Of a stretch of 64,000 bases of DNA, positions 8,706 to 16,699 are shown in pieces (the stretch's first letter is position 1; the number at the start of each line of letters is the position of its first letter). Position numbers and translations under genes: made by a program. Location of the stretch: positions 1 through 64,000 of the forward strand of contig CALOCQ010000010.1 in the NCBI GenBank assembly GCA_942491885.1. The letters are read 5' to 3'. Below the pieces are notes generated by a model, which ran no database searches, was not told the DNA's origin, and was given only the letters and a program-made list of their open reading frames with translations. The DNA is from CALBPI01 sp942491885 (lineage in GTDB: Bacteria; Pseudomonadota; Gammaproteobacteria; Steroidobacterales; Woeseiaceae).

Positions 8706-8744
8706 CACGCTAGCGACCGTCAGCAAACGTCTGACGGTAGCGTG
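8706..8744. promoter_or_regulatory. Bulged inverted repeat at the flippase start
   Basis: Arms CACGCTA plus CCGTCAG pair with CTGACGG plus TAGCGTG around a seven-base loop, with a four-base bulge on the 5' side. The 3' arm ends on the GTG at 8742 that is one candidate start of the next gene. There is no T-run, so it is not a classical terminator. It may be a stem after the epimerase or a structure masking the start codon. Confidence 0.4.
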
Positions 8745-9726
8745 ACGAAGCGTGCTCGCAAGCGGCTCATTTTTCTTTGCGAAGCTCGCGATATCAGTTC
8801 TCGTTGCTCGTCTTTCTTTTTACGCAGGTCGACTTGTCGTCGACCACTCGCGAATTTTTCCGGGATTGGATCTTCGTTTCGTCGCTTTAGCGGTTGCCTT
8901 GTCGCTGCTGCAATCGGCTGTGAGTACCTTGAAGTGGCAGCTATTGCTGCGCTCCGATGGCATAATCTTAGGCTTCTTGTACCTTTTTAAGACCTACCTT
9001 ATTAGCAATTTTGTCAGTCTTGTTTCTGCCGACGAGTTTTGGTGGCGATGTCTATCGTGTCGCTGCCGTGAAAGATGCCGCCGGTAGTTTCGCAAAAACG
9101 ACGTCGTCTGTGCTGTTCGACCGATTGACGGGGCTTTTCGCCCTCTGTTCGATCGCATGCATGGGCTATCTGTCTTTCCCTGGCTGCCTTTCAAGTGGTT
9201 GGTCGTCGTTGCCTTTGCCGCCGGCATAAGGGTTTTTTGGGTTGGTGCATCGGGCATTTTGGTCGGCCGGCTGAGTCCGCAAGAATCAAATTGGTGCGTA
9301 AGATTGGGTATCATTTGCGGCTCGTTTCCCACACTTATTCCCGCGATCGCAATTGCCTCGCTGCGGTCGTTGCCATTGCATTTGTTTTCCAACTAAACGT
9401 TGTATTGATCAACAAGATGTACGCGTCGGCTTTCGATTTGTCGATCCATTCGAGACCCTGTTGGCGATCATCCCAATGATCTATCTCATGAGGCGATACC
9501 GCTGTCGGTGAATGGTCTGGGATTTCAGGGAGGCGCTTTCGTTTTTTTCTATCAGCTGGTCGGGCAGACGGCCGAGGCCGGCCTGTCTGTCGCCGTGCTG
9601 GCAGTCAGCCTGCGCTACATGTTGGGACTAATCGGCGGGTCATTATTGGTCGTCGATATTGTTCGAAAACGTCCCGGGCTTAGCTCGCCGGGGGCTCCGC
9701 CAAAGACGCCGGAGACAAGGCGCTAA
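8742..9726 (+). pseudogene. Flippase-like membrane protein (LPG synthase TM family), multiply frameshifted
   Basis: Five frame pieces in the right order rebuild a protein of about 325 residues of the lysylphosphatidylglycerol-synthase transmembrane family (AglD/MprF-like). They are: 8752-9040 (LLQSAVSTLKWQLLL), 9020-9180 (LPTSFGGDVYRVAAVKD and SSVLFDRLTGLFAL), 9180-9300 (KWLVVVAFAAG), 9350-9480 (VAIAFVFQLNVVLINKMY then AIIPMIYLM) and 9508-9726 (VNGLGFQGGAFVFFYQLVG then LGLIGGSLLVV). The GGD and NGLG...GAF motifs are family hallmarks. Such proteins sit in the inner membrane and are often found in glycan loci, where a lipid-carrier or lipid-transfer role is suspected. At least four indels make it non-functional as written. 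It converges on the hydrolase gene ending at 9755. Confidence 0.65.
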
Positions 9727-9754
9727 GAGTTGCAAGGTCTGGTTGGTGCGAGCG

Positions 9755-11302
9755 TTACTCGCGCGCCGTCAAGACCAAGAGCCAATCGTCGTCGCTTGGC
9801 AAACTTGCAGCCAGCACTTTATTCTTAACCGTAAATTGCGCATCAGTGAATTCGCCGTTCCGAGGATTAAACCATCTCGCATTGAAAGAGCCGGCTCCCG
9901 GCTGCAGGGTTATCATCAACTCACGTCCGGGGGTTGGGTCAAAACGATCATTTGGCCCGGGCGTCCATGCCAACAACACGGAGCGATCCGGATTGGCTAG
10001 GCAGAAGCCATTGCCAATCAACGACGGACACGGCGTCATCTCGGCAAACGCATCGCCAAGTTGATTTTCGACAAACTCATTTATGAGCCGTAACCATTGC
10101 TCGGATTCGAGATCTTCTTCCACTGTTTGTGGGTAAAAATAGCCGTCACTACCGCGTATCACAATTCCAAGGCCACCTGCCATTACAGCTTTCCACGCTG
10201 CGCGGCGAATGTCATCGGGCGTAAAGTTCTTCGCAGGCGTGTCCGGGCGCGCCTCGGCAAACGAGTCGCTCATCAAGATCGGTCGCCTGGCGCGACCGAA
10301 GTAGTCGGCCATTACAGTCATTTCCGCTGTCGGATCACCCATACTTTCGTAGGTTCTATTGCGCATGAAATGGAAACCAGACCCGCCGCCGATCCGGCTT
10401 GCTACAGGATGATCGAAAGGGTCGAGATCGGCTAGCGTCTCGCCGAACCAGTTGACGTCGGTACGCGATCGGTACTCCGCAATATCGATGCCTGTATCCC
10501 AGATCAAGAGCGGAAAGCCGGAGAGTCTTGCTACCGCGTAGCGAATAAGCAGTCGCTCCGTTTCTGATTGGCCGTCCCACTTGGGTGCGCCATCGTCATC
10601 TGAGTAGAACATCACATAGGCGCCGGCGCCCTCATCAGCGAGAACTTGCATTCTTCGCTCCAGCTGGTCCCAGAATGTGAGGGAAAACCGATGTTCCTTT
10701 GGCTCGCCTTCGAACGCGTTCATTGTTGTATCGAACTCATCCTGAAGGCGCGTATCAAAAAAGTGCGCGTTCACTTTAGAACGCAGAAAGCGCACGGTCT
10801 CAAGCCAGCATTCTTTGTTGCAATAGGTTCGCGAATGTCCATCGGGTGGGAGCGCGAACTCCATTCGAAGGGCTATTGGAATAATCAACGGGCCATCCGC
10901 CAATCGCCACTTTCTGTTGTAATCGGTGTCGGCTTGCAACTTTCCGTAGCGATCGGAATTAGAGACGTCGAGCAATCCGGAAATGTTTCCAAAACTTGAG
11001 ACGCCCGAGGTAACCTGGTAGCGCCATGTCCCCGTGATTTCAGGTAAGAAGCCCGCCTTCCAGGTTCTTCCGCCAGCAAAATAAGCAGGCAGTACAATGC
11101 TTGTGCCCGTCTTCAGATGGGTGAAGACTACATCTATCTCAGCTTCAAAAGGATTGCCTTCATACCCGTCCGATTGGAATGAAACAACGGTTCGCTGCCA
11201 TTTTTCCGTCTGCATCGCATCGACTGCCCAGGCCGACGAATGAAAAATTGCGAAACAAAAAAGGATCTCGATGACCAGGTGCATGCGCGTCTGTCGTTTC
11301 AT
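9755..11302 (-). CDS. Secreted DUF5060/collagen-binding-domain glycoside hydrolase-like protein
   Basis: 515 residues, intact. A signal peptide (MHLVIEILFCFAIFHSSAWA) follows a short basic start; an internal ATG at 11284 is an alternative start. The next 90 residues fit the DUF5060 beta-sandwich (EKWQRTVVSFQ, LPAYFAGGRTWKAGFLPEI). The centre resembles a TIM-barrel hydrolase (WDQLERRMQVLADEGAGAYV, PLLIWDTGIDIAEY). The C-terminus ends in a domain of the kind annotated as putative collagen-binding (GSFNARWFNPRNGEFTDA). Relatives are exported or periplasmic glycosidases of polysaccharide loci. It starts next to the stop of the amidotransferase gene (11303), so both are one transcript. Polysaccharide trimming is the inferred role; catalytic acids were not assigned. 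Confidence 0.75.
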   Translation of the reverse strand: MKRQTRMHLVIEILFCFAIFHSSAWAVDAMQTEKWQRTVVSFQSDGYEGNPFEAEIDVVFTHLKTGTSIVLPAYFAGGRTWKAGFLPEITGTWRYQVTSGVSSFGNISGLLDVSNSDRYGKLQADTDYNRKWRLADGPLIIPIALRMEFALPPDGHSRTYCNKECWLETVRFLRSKVNAHFFDTRLQDEFDTTMNAFEGEPKEHRFSLTFWDQLERRMQVLADEGAGAYVMFYSDDDGAPKWDGQSETERLLIRYAVARLSGFPLLIWDTGIDIAEYRSRTDVNWFGETLADLDPFDHPVASRIGGGSGFHFMRNRTYESMGDPTAEMTVMADYFGRARRPILMSDSFAEARPDTPAKNFTPDDIRRAAWKAVMAGGLGIVIRGSDGYFYPQTVEEDLESEQWLRLINEFVENQLGDAFAEMTPCPSLIGNGFCLANPDRSVLLAWTPGPNDRFDPTPGRELMITLQPGAGSFNARWFNPRNGEFTDAQFTVKNKVLAASLPSDDDWLLVLTARE

Positions 11303-12700
11303 TTAAGCCGCCAGCAAGCGCTCGGTAAGCGCATCCATTTCATCCATACTGCTTCCCTCGATGTGGATGCGGTACCAGAACTCCAGATTCATTAAGATCC
11401 ATAATCGGTAATTATGATCGACAGCGCCCGACATATGCTCATCGATGATGGTATGGATGTATTCGGCGTCGAATATACCGTGCTCAATAAACCGCGATTC
11501 TTTGAATAAGCGATAAATATACTCTTTCAACTCGGTACGCATCCAGATACCAAGGGGGAAGGTAAAGCCTTGTTTCTTCCTGTCGATTACGTCGTCGGGT
11601 ACATGCCTTCGAGCCACTTTCTTAAGTACATGCTTAAGATCGTTTCGTTTCAGTTTCATTTCACCGGGAATGCTGGCAGCGTATTCGACTATTCTGTAGT
11701 CCATCAGCGGCGCACGGCACTCGAGTGAATGTGCCATCGACATTCGGTCGCCGGTGGCAAGCAGGTGATCGGGCATTCTCGTCATCAAGTCGGTGTAGAG
11801 CATTCGATCGACGAGGTGGTCGACATTATCCGCTTCGAAGAAATGTAGTATTTTGTCCGCCGAATTAGGGCTTTCGATTTGCGATTGAGCGTGTTCGCTA
11901 AATAGTCGTTGTTTCGCTTCGTGCGTGAACCTCAAGAAACTCATGCTACGTGCATACCTGGCGCCCGATGTGAAGAAACTCATATCGTTTACCCACGCTG
12001 CCTTCAGCGCAATGCTCTTGTAGCCAAATGATTCCGGAATGAGTTTTATAAGACGCGACATCACATGTTTACGCGCCCAGTGAGGGAGCAGGCAATACGT
12101 GTCTACAAGCCTCTGGCCAACGTATCTGTCGTAACCGGCAAAGTTTTCATCGCCGCCATCGCCACCCATGACAACTTTGACGTGCTCGCCGGCCAGCTTA
12201 GAGACAAGGTAGACACCAATCGCAAACGGATCTGAGGGTTCGTCCATGTGGTAGACCAATTTAGGCATGAGGCGCACCAAATCTGCCTTGACGATCCTCT
12301 CATGAGCCTCCATCTTGTATTGTTCAGCAACCAGTCGAGCATATGGCAACTCGTTAAAACCTTGCTCCTCCACGCCGATTGAAAAAGCAGGTACCGGGCC
12401 TTCGGTCTTCTTGGCAACAATTGCAGCTATTGTGCTGGAGTCGATGCCCCCGCTGAGAAAAGCACCAACCCGCACATCGCTGAGAAGGTGGTCCTCAACG
12501 GTGTCAACCAACAGATTATCAAGCCCATCGACTATGTCTGTTACCGAGCCCGTGCGTTTTTTTGCGAAATTCGGAGACCAGTATTGGCGGACTTCAAGTT
12601 GACCCTGCTCAGCAATAAGAGTGTGAGCTGCCGGAAGTTTGCGAATACCTTTGAACAGAGAGGCTGGTCGGCCATATAGCGCAGTGAGACATAGTGCCAC
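11303..12700 (-). CDS. AsnB-type amidotransferase, synthetase domain (C-terminal frame of a split gene)
   Basis: From about residue 21 (IRKLPAAHTLIAEQG) this frame is the AsnB linker and ATP-pyrophosphatase domain: GAFLSGGIDSSTIAAIVA is the PP-loop (SGGxDS), VVMGGDGGDENFAGYDRY follows, and LECRAPLMDYRIVE plus KQGFTFPLGIW are typical. The first 20 residues as translated are an out-of-frame artefact. The glutaminase domain is in another frame (12541-13224), and a single missing base near 12658-12663 joins them into 640 residues, the usual size of the asparagine-synthase-like amidotransferases seen in exopolysaccharide/exosortase loci. Role: ATP-dependent amide transfer from glutamine to an unknown carboxylate, presumably on a sugar acid. 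Confidence 0.82.
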   Translation of the reverse strand: MALCLTALYGRPASLFKGIRKLPAAHTLIAEQGQLEVRQYWSPNFAKKRTGSVTDIVDGLDNLLVDTVEDHLLSDVRVGAFLSGGIDSSTIAAIVAKKTEGPVPAFSIGVEEQGFNELPYARLVAEQYKMEAHERIVKADLVRLMPKLVYHMDEPSDPFAIGVYLVSKLAGEHVKVVMGGDGGDENFAGYDRYVGQRLVDTYCLLPHWARKHVMSRLIKLIPESFGYKSIALKAAWVNDMSFFTSGARYARSMSFLRFTHEAKQRLFSEHAQSQIESPNSADKILHFFEADNVDHLVDRMLYTDLMTRMPDHLLATGDRMSMAHSLECRAPLMDYRIVEYAASIPGEMKLKRNDLKHVLKKVARRHVPDDVIDRKKQGFTFPLGIWMRTELKEYIYRLFKESRFIEHGIFDAEYIHTIIDEHMSGAVDHNYRLWILMNLEFWYRIHIEGSSMDEMDALTERLLAA

Positions 12701-13224
12701 AACCCTTCGAGGTCAACTTCAGCTGCCTCCATTTTTGCGGCAAGGATTGACTTCACTTCCGAGGCGAACAGAATGTGATTTCCGATCTGGCTGAAGAATA
12801 GTGGTTTTTGACCTAGATGATCACGCGCCAGCATTAGCCGACCGCGTTTTTCATCCCAAATGGCGAATGCGAACATTCCACGCAGATGTTCAACGCACCT
12901 CTCTCCATATTCCTCATAAAGGTGGATGATGACCTCGACATCTGTGTTCGTTCGAAACTGATGACCTTGCTCAATCAGTCGTTCACGGAGTTCGGGACTA
13001 TTATAGATTTCGCCGTTACAGATAAGCTGAATATCATTTGATTCATTCGCAATGGGTTGCGCGCCGCCTTCCAGATCAACAATGCTCAGCCTTCTGTGAC
13101 CAAGGGCGACTCCAGGGCTCCGGAAGAATCCCTCTCCGTCCGGGCCGCGGTGTACTAATGCTCGCGTCATTTGCACGACTACGTCATGGGCTTTAGGCCC
13201 CAAAGCTCCGGCGATTCCGCACAT
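12541..13224 (-). CDS. AsnB-type amidotransferase, glutaminase domain (N-terminal frame of a split gene)
   Basis: MCGIAGALG gives the Ntn-hydrolase class II amidotransferase with catalytic Cys2; LVHRGPDGEGFF, GHRRLSIVDL, ICNGEIYN and RDHLGQKPLFF are the expected glutamine-pocket and core motifs. The frame stays meaningful to YVSLRYMADQP (about residue 188) and then reads out of frame for about 40 residues. One inserted base in the CTCTCT run at about 12658-12663 restores the downstream synthetase domain. Transcription is divergent from tyrA across a 290-base gap. Confidence 0.82.
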   Translation of the reverse strand: MCGIAGALGPKAHDVVVQMTRALVHRGPDGEGFFRSPGVALGHRRLSIVDLEGGAQPIANESNDIQLICNGEIYNSPELRERLIEQGHQFRTNTDVEVIIHLYEEYGERCVEHLRGMFAFAIWDEKRGRLMLARDHLGQKPLFFSQIGNHILFASEVKSILAAKMEAAEVDLEGLWHYVSLRYMADQPLCSKVFANFRQLTLLLLSRVNLKSANTGLRISQKNARAR

Positions 13225-13293
13225 TACTTGAGCCTCGCGCTATTATTTTTTCGCATAGTCTGAGTTCGCTTTCGACGAGTTTTAATAGTCTCG

Positions 13294-13320
13294 GAGTTTA
13301 CCGTAAATCGCTGTAAACTC
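13294..13320. promoter_or_regulatory. Inverted repeat between amidotransferase and tyrA
   Basis: Perfect eight-base arms GAGTTTAC and GTAAACTC flank an 11-base spacer in the gap between two divergent genes. The shape and place fit an operator for a dimeric regulator. No T-run follows, so a terminator is unlikely. The cognate regulator is unknown. Confidence 0.4.
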
Positions 13321-13514
13321 TCTCTGGTTTGTATCTCATTTCTAATGAAACCACTTGGGCGTAGCAGGTCGTGGTCAAACAACCGCCATGCGAGTTATCT
13401 GAGATGTAGATATGGCTCCGCGCAAACGTTTGAGCTGATTTGTGTGGCGAGCCCAGTATCGTCAGGCCAGCATTCATGGCCCGACAGGTTTACTCAAGTT
13501 AAAGGGACTAGCAA

Positions 13515-14642
13515 GTGACAACCGACGATCCCAATCAGGAACGCAATAAGGTCTTGGCCGAATTGCGCAACAAACTCGACAAGGTCGACTCCGACCTAAT
13601 AAAGACAGTCGCTGATCGCCAGAGGCTGGTTGAGGAAATTGGTCGAATAAAGCGTCGTACCGGTCATCAGACGAGAGATTTTGCCCGCGAAAAGGTGGTT
13701 CTGGAAAAAGCAGCCAACGAGGCGCAGGGTTATGGTCTCGATCCGCAGGTAGCGAAAGATATTCTGGCGCTGCTGATCCGTGCATCGCTGACAAGTCAGG
13801 AGCAGGCCCGAATTCGCTCGAATAGTCCCGGTGATGGCCGCAGTGTATTGGTCATCGGTGGTGCCGGTCGTATGGGCGGATGGTTTGTCGAGTACTTCCA
13901 TTCGCTGGGATACGTTGTAACCGTGGCGGATCCTGCGCCGGTAGCCTCCGATATCACTCGGTTTGAAGACTGGCGCGAAGCGGGCGTTGATTTCGATATT
14001 ATTGTTGTCGCGACCACGCTGGCGCGCACGGCGCAGGTGCTCTCTGGACTATGCGAATTAAAGCCACGTGGCCTGGTATTCGATGTAGGTTCATTGAAGA
14101 CGCCCCTCAGAGAGCCGCTGCTGGCGCTGGCGAGAGCAGGGGTGCAGGTAACATCTGTCCACCCGATGTTTGGGCCGAATACCCGGCTGCTTGCCGACCG
14201 CCAGATAATCTTTGTCGATGTGGGCGTGTCAGAAGCGACCAACAGTGCACGCGAGTTATTCTCGAACACCATGGCGCTTGCTATTGACATGTCAATTGAT
14301 GAGCACGATAGGATGATCGCATTTGTGTTGGGGCTTGCTCATATCACGAACATTATTTTTGTCGACGCCCTTGCGCGCAGCGGCATCGAGGCAAGTCAGT
14401 TGCTCGCCATGTCTAGTCCCACTTTCGATGCTCAAGTGCGCATGGGGCGAACGGTCGTGCACGAGAACCCCCAGCTTTACTACGAAATCCAAAGCCTCAA
14501 TGGATTGGGTAAAACCTCTCGTAACGCGCTTCGCGATGCGGTTGAGGCGGTGCTTACGGCAATTGAGACAGAGGATGAGTCGGAGTTTGTGCGTTTAATG
14601 TTTGAGTCACGTGAATTCTTGGATCGTACTTACGATGGCTAA
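13515..14642 (+). CDS. tyrA: Bifunctional chorismate mutase / prephenate dehydrogenase
   Basis: 375 residues from a GTG start, close to the 373 of E. coli TyrA. Residues 10-95 are an AroQ-type chorismate mutase helix bundle (LRNKLDKVDSDLIKTVADRQ, then EEIGRIKRR). From about 110 comes the NAD-binding dehydrogenase: VLVIGGAGRMGGWFVEYF carries the dinucleotide motif, VTVADPAP the acidic strand end, and SVHPMFGPN the substrate loop. It converts chorismate to prephenate and then oxidatively to 4-hydroxyphenylpyruvate for tyrosine synthesis, in the cytoplasm. The fused form is typical of Gammaproteobacteria. It sits beside the glycan locus but need not belong to it. Confidence 0.95.
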   Translation: MTTDDPNQERNKVLAELRNKLDKVDSDLIKTVADRQRLVEEIGRIKRRTGHQTRDFAREKVVLEKAANEAQGYGLDPQVAKDILALLIRASLTSQEQARIRSNSPGDGRSVLVIGGAGRMGGWFVEYFHSLGYVVTVADPAPVASDITRFEDWREAGVDFDIIVVATTLARTAQVLSGLCELKPRGLVFDVGSLKTPLREPLLALARAGVQVTSVHPMFGPNTRLLADRQIIFVDVGVSEATNSARELFSNTMALAIDMSIDEHDRMIAFVLGLAHITNIIFVDALARSGIEASQLLAMSSPTFDAQVRMGRTVVHENPQLYYEIQSLNGLGKTSRNALRDAVEAVLTAIETEDESEFVRLMFESREFLDRTYDG

Positions 14643-14701
14643 GCATGGGCCATAGAGCAAAAAGATTGACGGTGAGGTGCGGTCTCGGGCCCGTTGTCAC
14701 A

Positions 14702-14721
14702 CTGTCGCAAATTAGCGACAG
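14702..14721. repeat. Small inverted repeat downstream of tyrA
   Basis: CTGTCGC and GCGACAG arms of seven bases pair around a six-base loop 60 bases after the tyrA stop. No T-run follows on the plus strand. It could be a weak transcript-end stem or an operator. Confidence 0.4.
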
Positions 14722-14742
14722 GCAAAAAGTCGTTTAAGTTCA

Positions 14743-14776
14743 TGATAGTTCGCAAATATCTTCATGCGAACTATCA
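14743..14776. repeat. Twelve-base perfect inverted repeat between tyrA and the riboswitch
   Basis: TGATAGTTCGCA and TGCGAACTATCA are perfect 12-base arms around a 10-base loop. No T-tract follows, so it is not an obvious intrinsic terminator. It lies about 250 bases upstream of the c-di-GMP riboswitch, a good place for an activator or repressor site of that transcript. I see nothing else that I can name between 14777 and 15027. Confidence 0.55.
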
Positions 14777-15027
14777 ATGACTGTCCTTGTATACAGACAA
14801 AACCGTCACTTTTGGTCCCTATAGATCAGTCGAGAAATCCCGTGTAGTTGGCTGTTTTTGCGCGGTCTTCACTGTTTAATCAAAAGTTGGCACTTTTCTT
14901 GCTTTACTTAATGCAGAAGCGGCAGTCGGGAAAGCCCGAGCGGCCGTTTTTTACAGATTCATTACGTGACTTAAGCCTCAGATTGACCATTCAGTGTTGT
15001 TATGCGCCTCTCAAAGAGGGCTACACT

Positions 15028-15125
15028 GTTGGTGAATTGAAAAGGGCAAAACCGTCGAAAGGCGGCGACGCAAAGCTTCCGGTCTAAAGGCATTAAGCCC
15101 AGGACGGCGGGGTTACCATTCCGGC
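15028..15125 (+). ncRNA. Cyclic-di-GMP-I (GEMM-I) riboswitch
   Basis: The core elements of the GEMM-I aptamer occur in order: GGGCAAAACC at 15044-15053, a GAAA tetraloop at 15057-15060, GACGCAAAGC at 15067-15076, the tetraloop receptor CCGGTCTAA at 15079-15087 and GCGGGGTTACC at 15107-15117. The closing P1 stem pairs TGGT at 15030-15033 with ACCA at 15115-15118. The spacing fits the class. It lies about 130 bases upstream of the lipoprotein gene at 15252, in the same direction, with further hairpins between that could be the expression platform. The aptamer should therefore make that gene respond to the second messenger; the sign of the response cannot be read. Confidence 0.88.
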
Positions 15126-15181
15126 AGGAACGCAAGAGTTCTGCTCGCATGACAGAGGACAACAAAGGTCCTGTAACACTG

Positions 15182-15199
15182 GCAATCGCAAACGATTGC
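15182..15199 (+). promoter_or_regulatory. Hairpin in the riboswitch leader (possible expression platform)
   Basis: GCAATCG and CGATTGC form a perfect seven-base stem with a four-base loop, followed by AACTTTCG rather than a strong T-run. It lies between the aptamer and the gene it leads. It may be part of an anti-terminator/terminator switch or a structural spacer. Confidence 0.45.
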
Positions 15200-15251
15200 A
15201 ACTTTCGATCGCCGTATTCGACACCTTATTAGCGAATAAAGGTGATTTCGA

Positions 15252-16583
15252 ATGCAACGCATCCGTGATTCTTTCAAGAAGACAAAATTGAACCGCGCAT
15301 CGGCGCTGGCCGCGATATTGCTGCTGAGCGCCTGTGGCGGCGGTGGGGGTGGCGACAACGACAACACGCTGGTCGTACCGCCGTCCACATCCGGCGACAC
15401 TATTGCGCCGACGCTGGCGATCCTGACGCCTGACGATGATGGCGACGCTACGGTCACGCAGACGACGGTATCGGTCACTGGGATGGCAAGCGATAATGTC
15501 GGCGTTCAGTCGTTGTCCTGGCGCAACACGCGCGGCGGTCAGGGATCTATTTCTGTCAGCGATAATTGGCGCTCGCCGTCAATAACTCTTCTCGACGGCA
15601 GTAACCTGATTATCGTGACGGCCCAAGACGCTGCCGGCAACCAGACGGAAGACAGAATCGCGGTTACCCGGGCGGCCAGCACGCTCCCTGACGATGACGC
15701 GACCGCCCGTATTAGCTACAGTAGCGATCTTTCTGGCGCCGGACTCTTGTCTGGCGCAACTGTTGAGCAGCGGTTTGCTTACCTCTTCTTTGAGCCTGGC
15801 CAGCGTTGGAATGATGTCGGCGTTACGCGCGTTGATTTCTACTGCTGCAAGGCCCTGACGGGGCAAACGATGGGACACCTGCCGCGCGTCATCGATAATT
15901 CGGCCCCTTTCTCACTGGGCATCGATCTCGGCCAATTTGAGTCCGGTACAACGCGCGAGCTCTATGCGGATATTTACTTCGCCGACGGCACGCAGGACTT
16001 TCAACTGGTTGAGTTCAGTCTGGAATCTGGTAGCGGTGCGTCGAACACGGCGCCGACAATCAGCGGGTCACCGCAGACGTCGACAATGACAGATCAGAAC
16101 TACAGCTTTGTTCCCACCGCGAATGATGCGGATGGCGATATGCTGACATTTCAGATCCAGAACCGACCATCATGGGCGTCATTCGATAGCGCGACGGGCC
16201 AGCTCAGCGGCAGTCCCGATTCCAACGACGTCGGCGACTACAGCAATATTCGTATTAGCGTCACAGATGGTCGTGCGTCGGCGAGTCTGCCGGCCTTTTC
16301 GATCGAAGTTCAGGCTGTCGCCAGAGGATCTGTGGTTCTGAATTGGAATCCGCCGACCACGCGCGTCAATGGCACCGCGATCGGTGGCCTGCAAGGCTAC
16401 CGGATATTTTATGGTCGCGAGTCGGGTGTTTATGAGAACAACATCACTGTCAATAATGGCGGTTTGACGACGTACACAATCGACAACCTGCCTGGTGGTA
16501 CCTATTACCTGGCAATGACGGCCATCGATCTGGATAACCGTGAGAGCAATCTCTCCTATGAGGTGGTCAAGAACACGCAGTAG
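15252..16583 (+). CDS. Ig/cadherin/fibronectin-type surface lipoprotein under c-di-GMP control
   Basis: 443 residues. A lipoprotein signal peptide ends in LLLSAC with lipidated Cys28, followed by a glycine/aspartate linker. Three beta-sandwich modules follow: a bacterial Ig-like domain at about 45-140 (IAPTLAILTP, ASDNVGV, TAQDAAGN), a putative-Ig/cadherin-like domain at about 268-352 (ANDADGDMLTFQIQNRPSWA, SATGQLSGSP) and a fibronectin type III-like domain at about 358-440 (VVLNWNPPTTR, LQGYRIFYG). The Shine-Dalgarno AAAGGTG precedes the ATG. Such modules make matrix-binding or cell-surface proteins. Together with the upstream c-di-GMP aptamer this points to a biofilm adhesin or matrix-anchoring factor, which is inference. 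Confidence 0.85.
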   Translation: MQRIRDSFKKTKLNRASALAAILLLSACGGGGGGDNDNTLVVPPSTSGDTIAPTLAILTPDDDGDATVTQTTVSVTGMASDNVGVQSLSWRNTRGGQGSISVSDNWRSPSITLLDGSNLIIVTAQDAAGNQTEDRIAVTRAASTLPDDDATARISYSSDLSGAGLLSGATVEQRFAYLFFEPGQRWNDVGVTRVDFYCCKALTGQTMGHLPRVIDNSAPFSLGIDLGQFESGTTRELYADIYFADGTQDFQLVEFSLESGSGASNTAPTISGSPQTSTMTDQNYSFVPTANDADGDMLTFQIQNRPSWASFDSATGQLSGSPDSNDVGDYSNIRISVTDGRASASLPAFSIEVQAVARGSVVLNWNPPTTRVNGTAIGGLQGYRIFYGRESGVYENNITVNNGGLTTYTIDNLPGGTYYLAMTAIDLDNRESNLSYEVVKNTQ

Positions 16584-16699
16584 TGTGGTCGGTGCCGGCC
16601 GTTGTGACTGACATTAAGGGCGGCGCGCCGCCGGTATGATGCGGTCCAGCGCGCGAATCGGGTAGAATTACGGGCTGATACTTCAGTACGAGCCCGCCA

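Noticed and set aside
14848..15087. Open frame of 79 residues upstream of the lipoprotein gene
   Set aside because: It overlaps the c-di-GMP aptamer and has no recognisable domain; the RNA structure explains the sequence.
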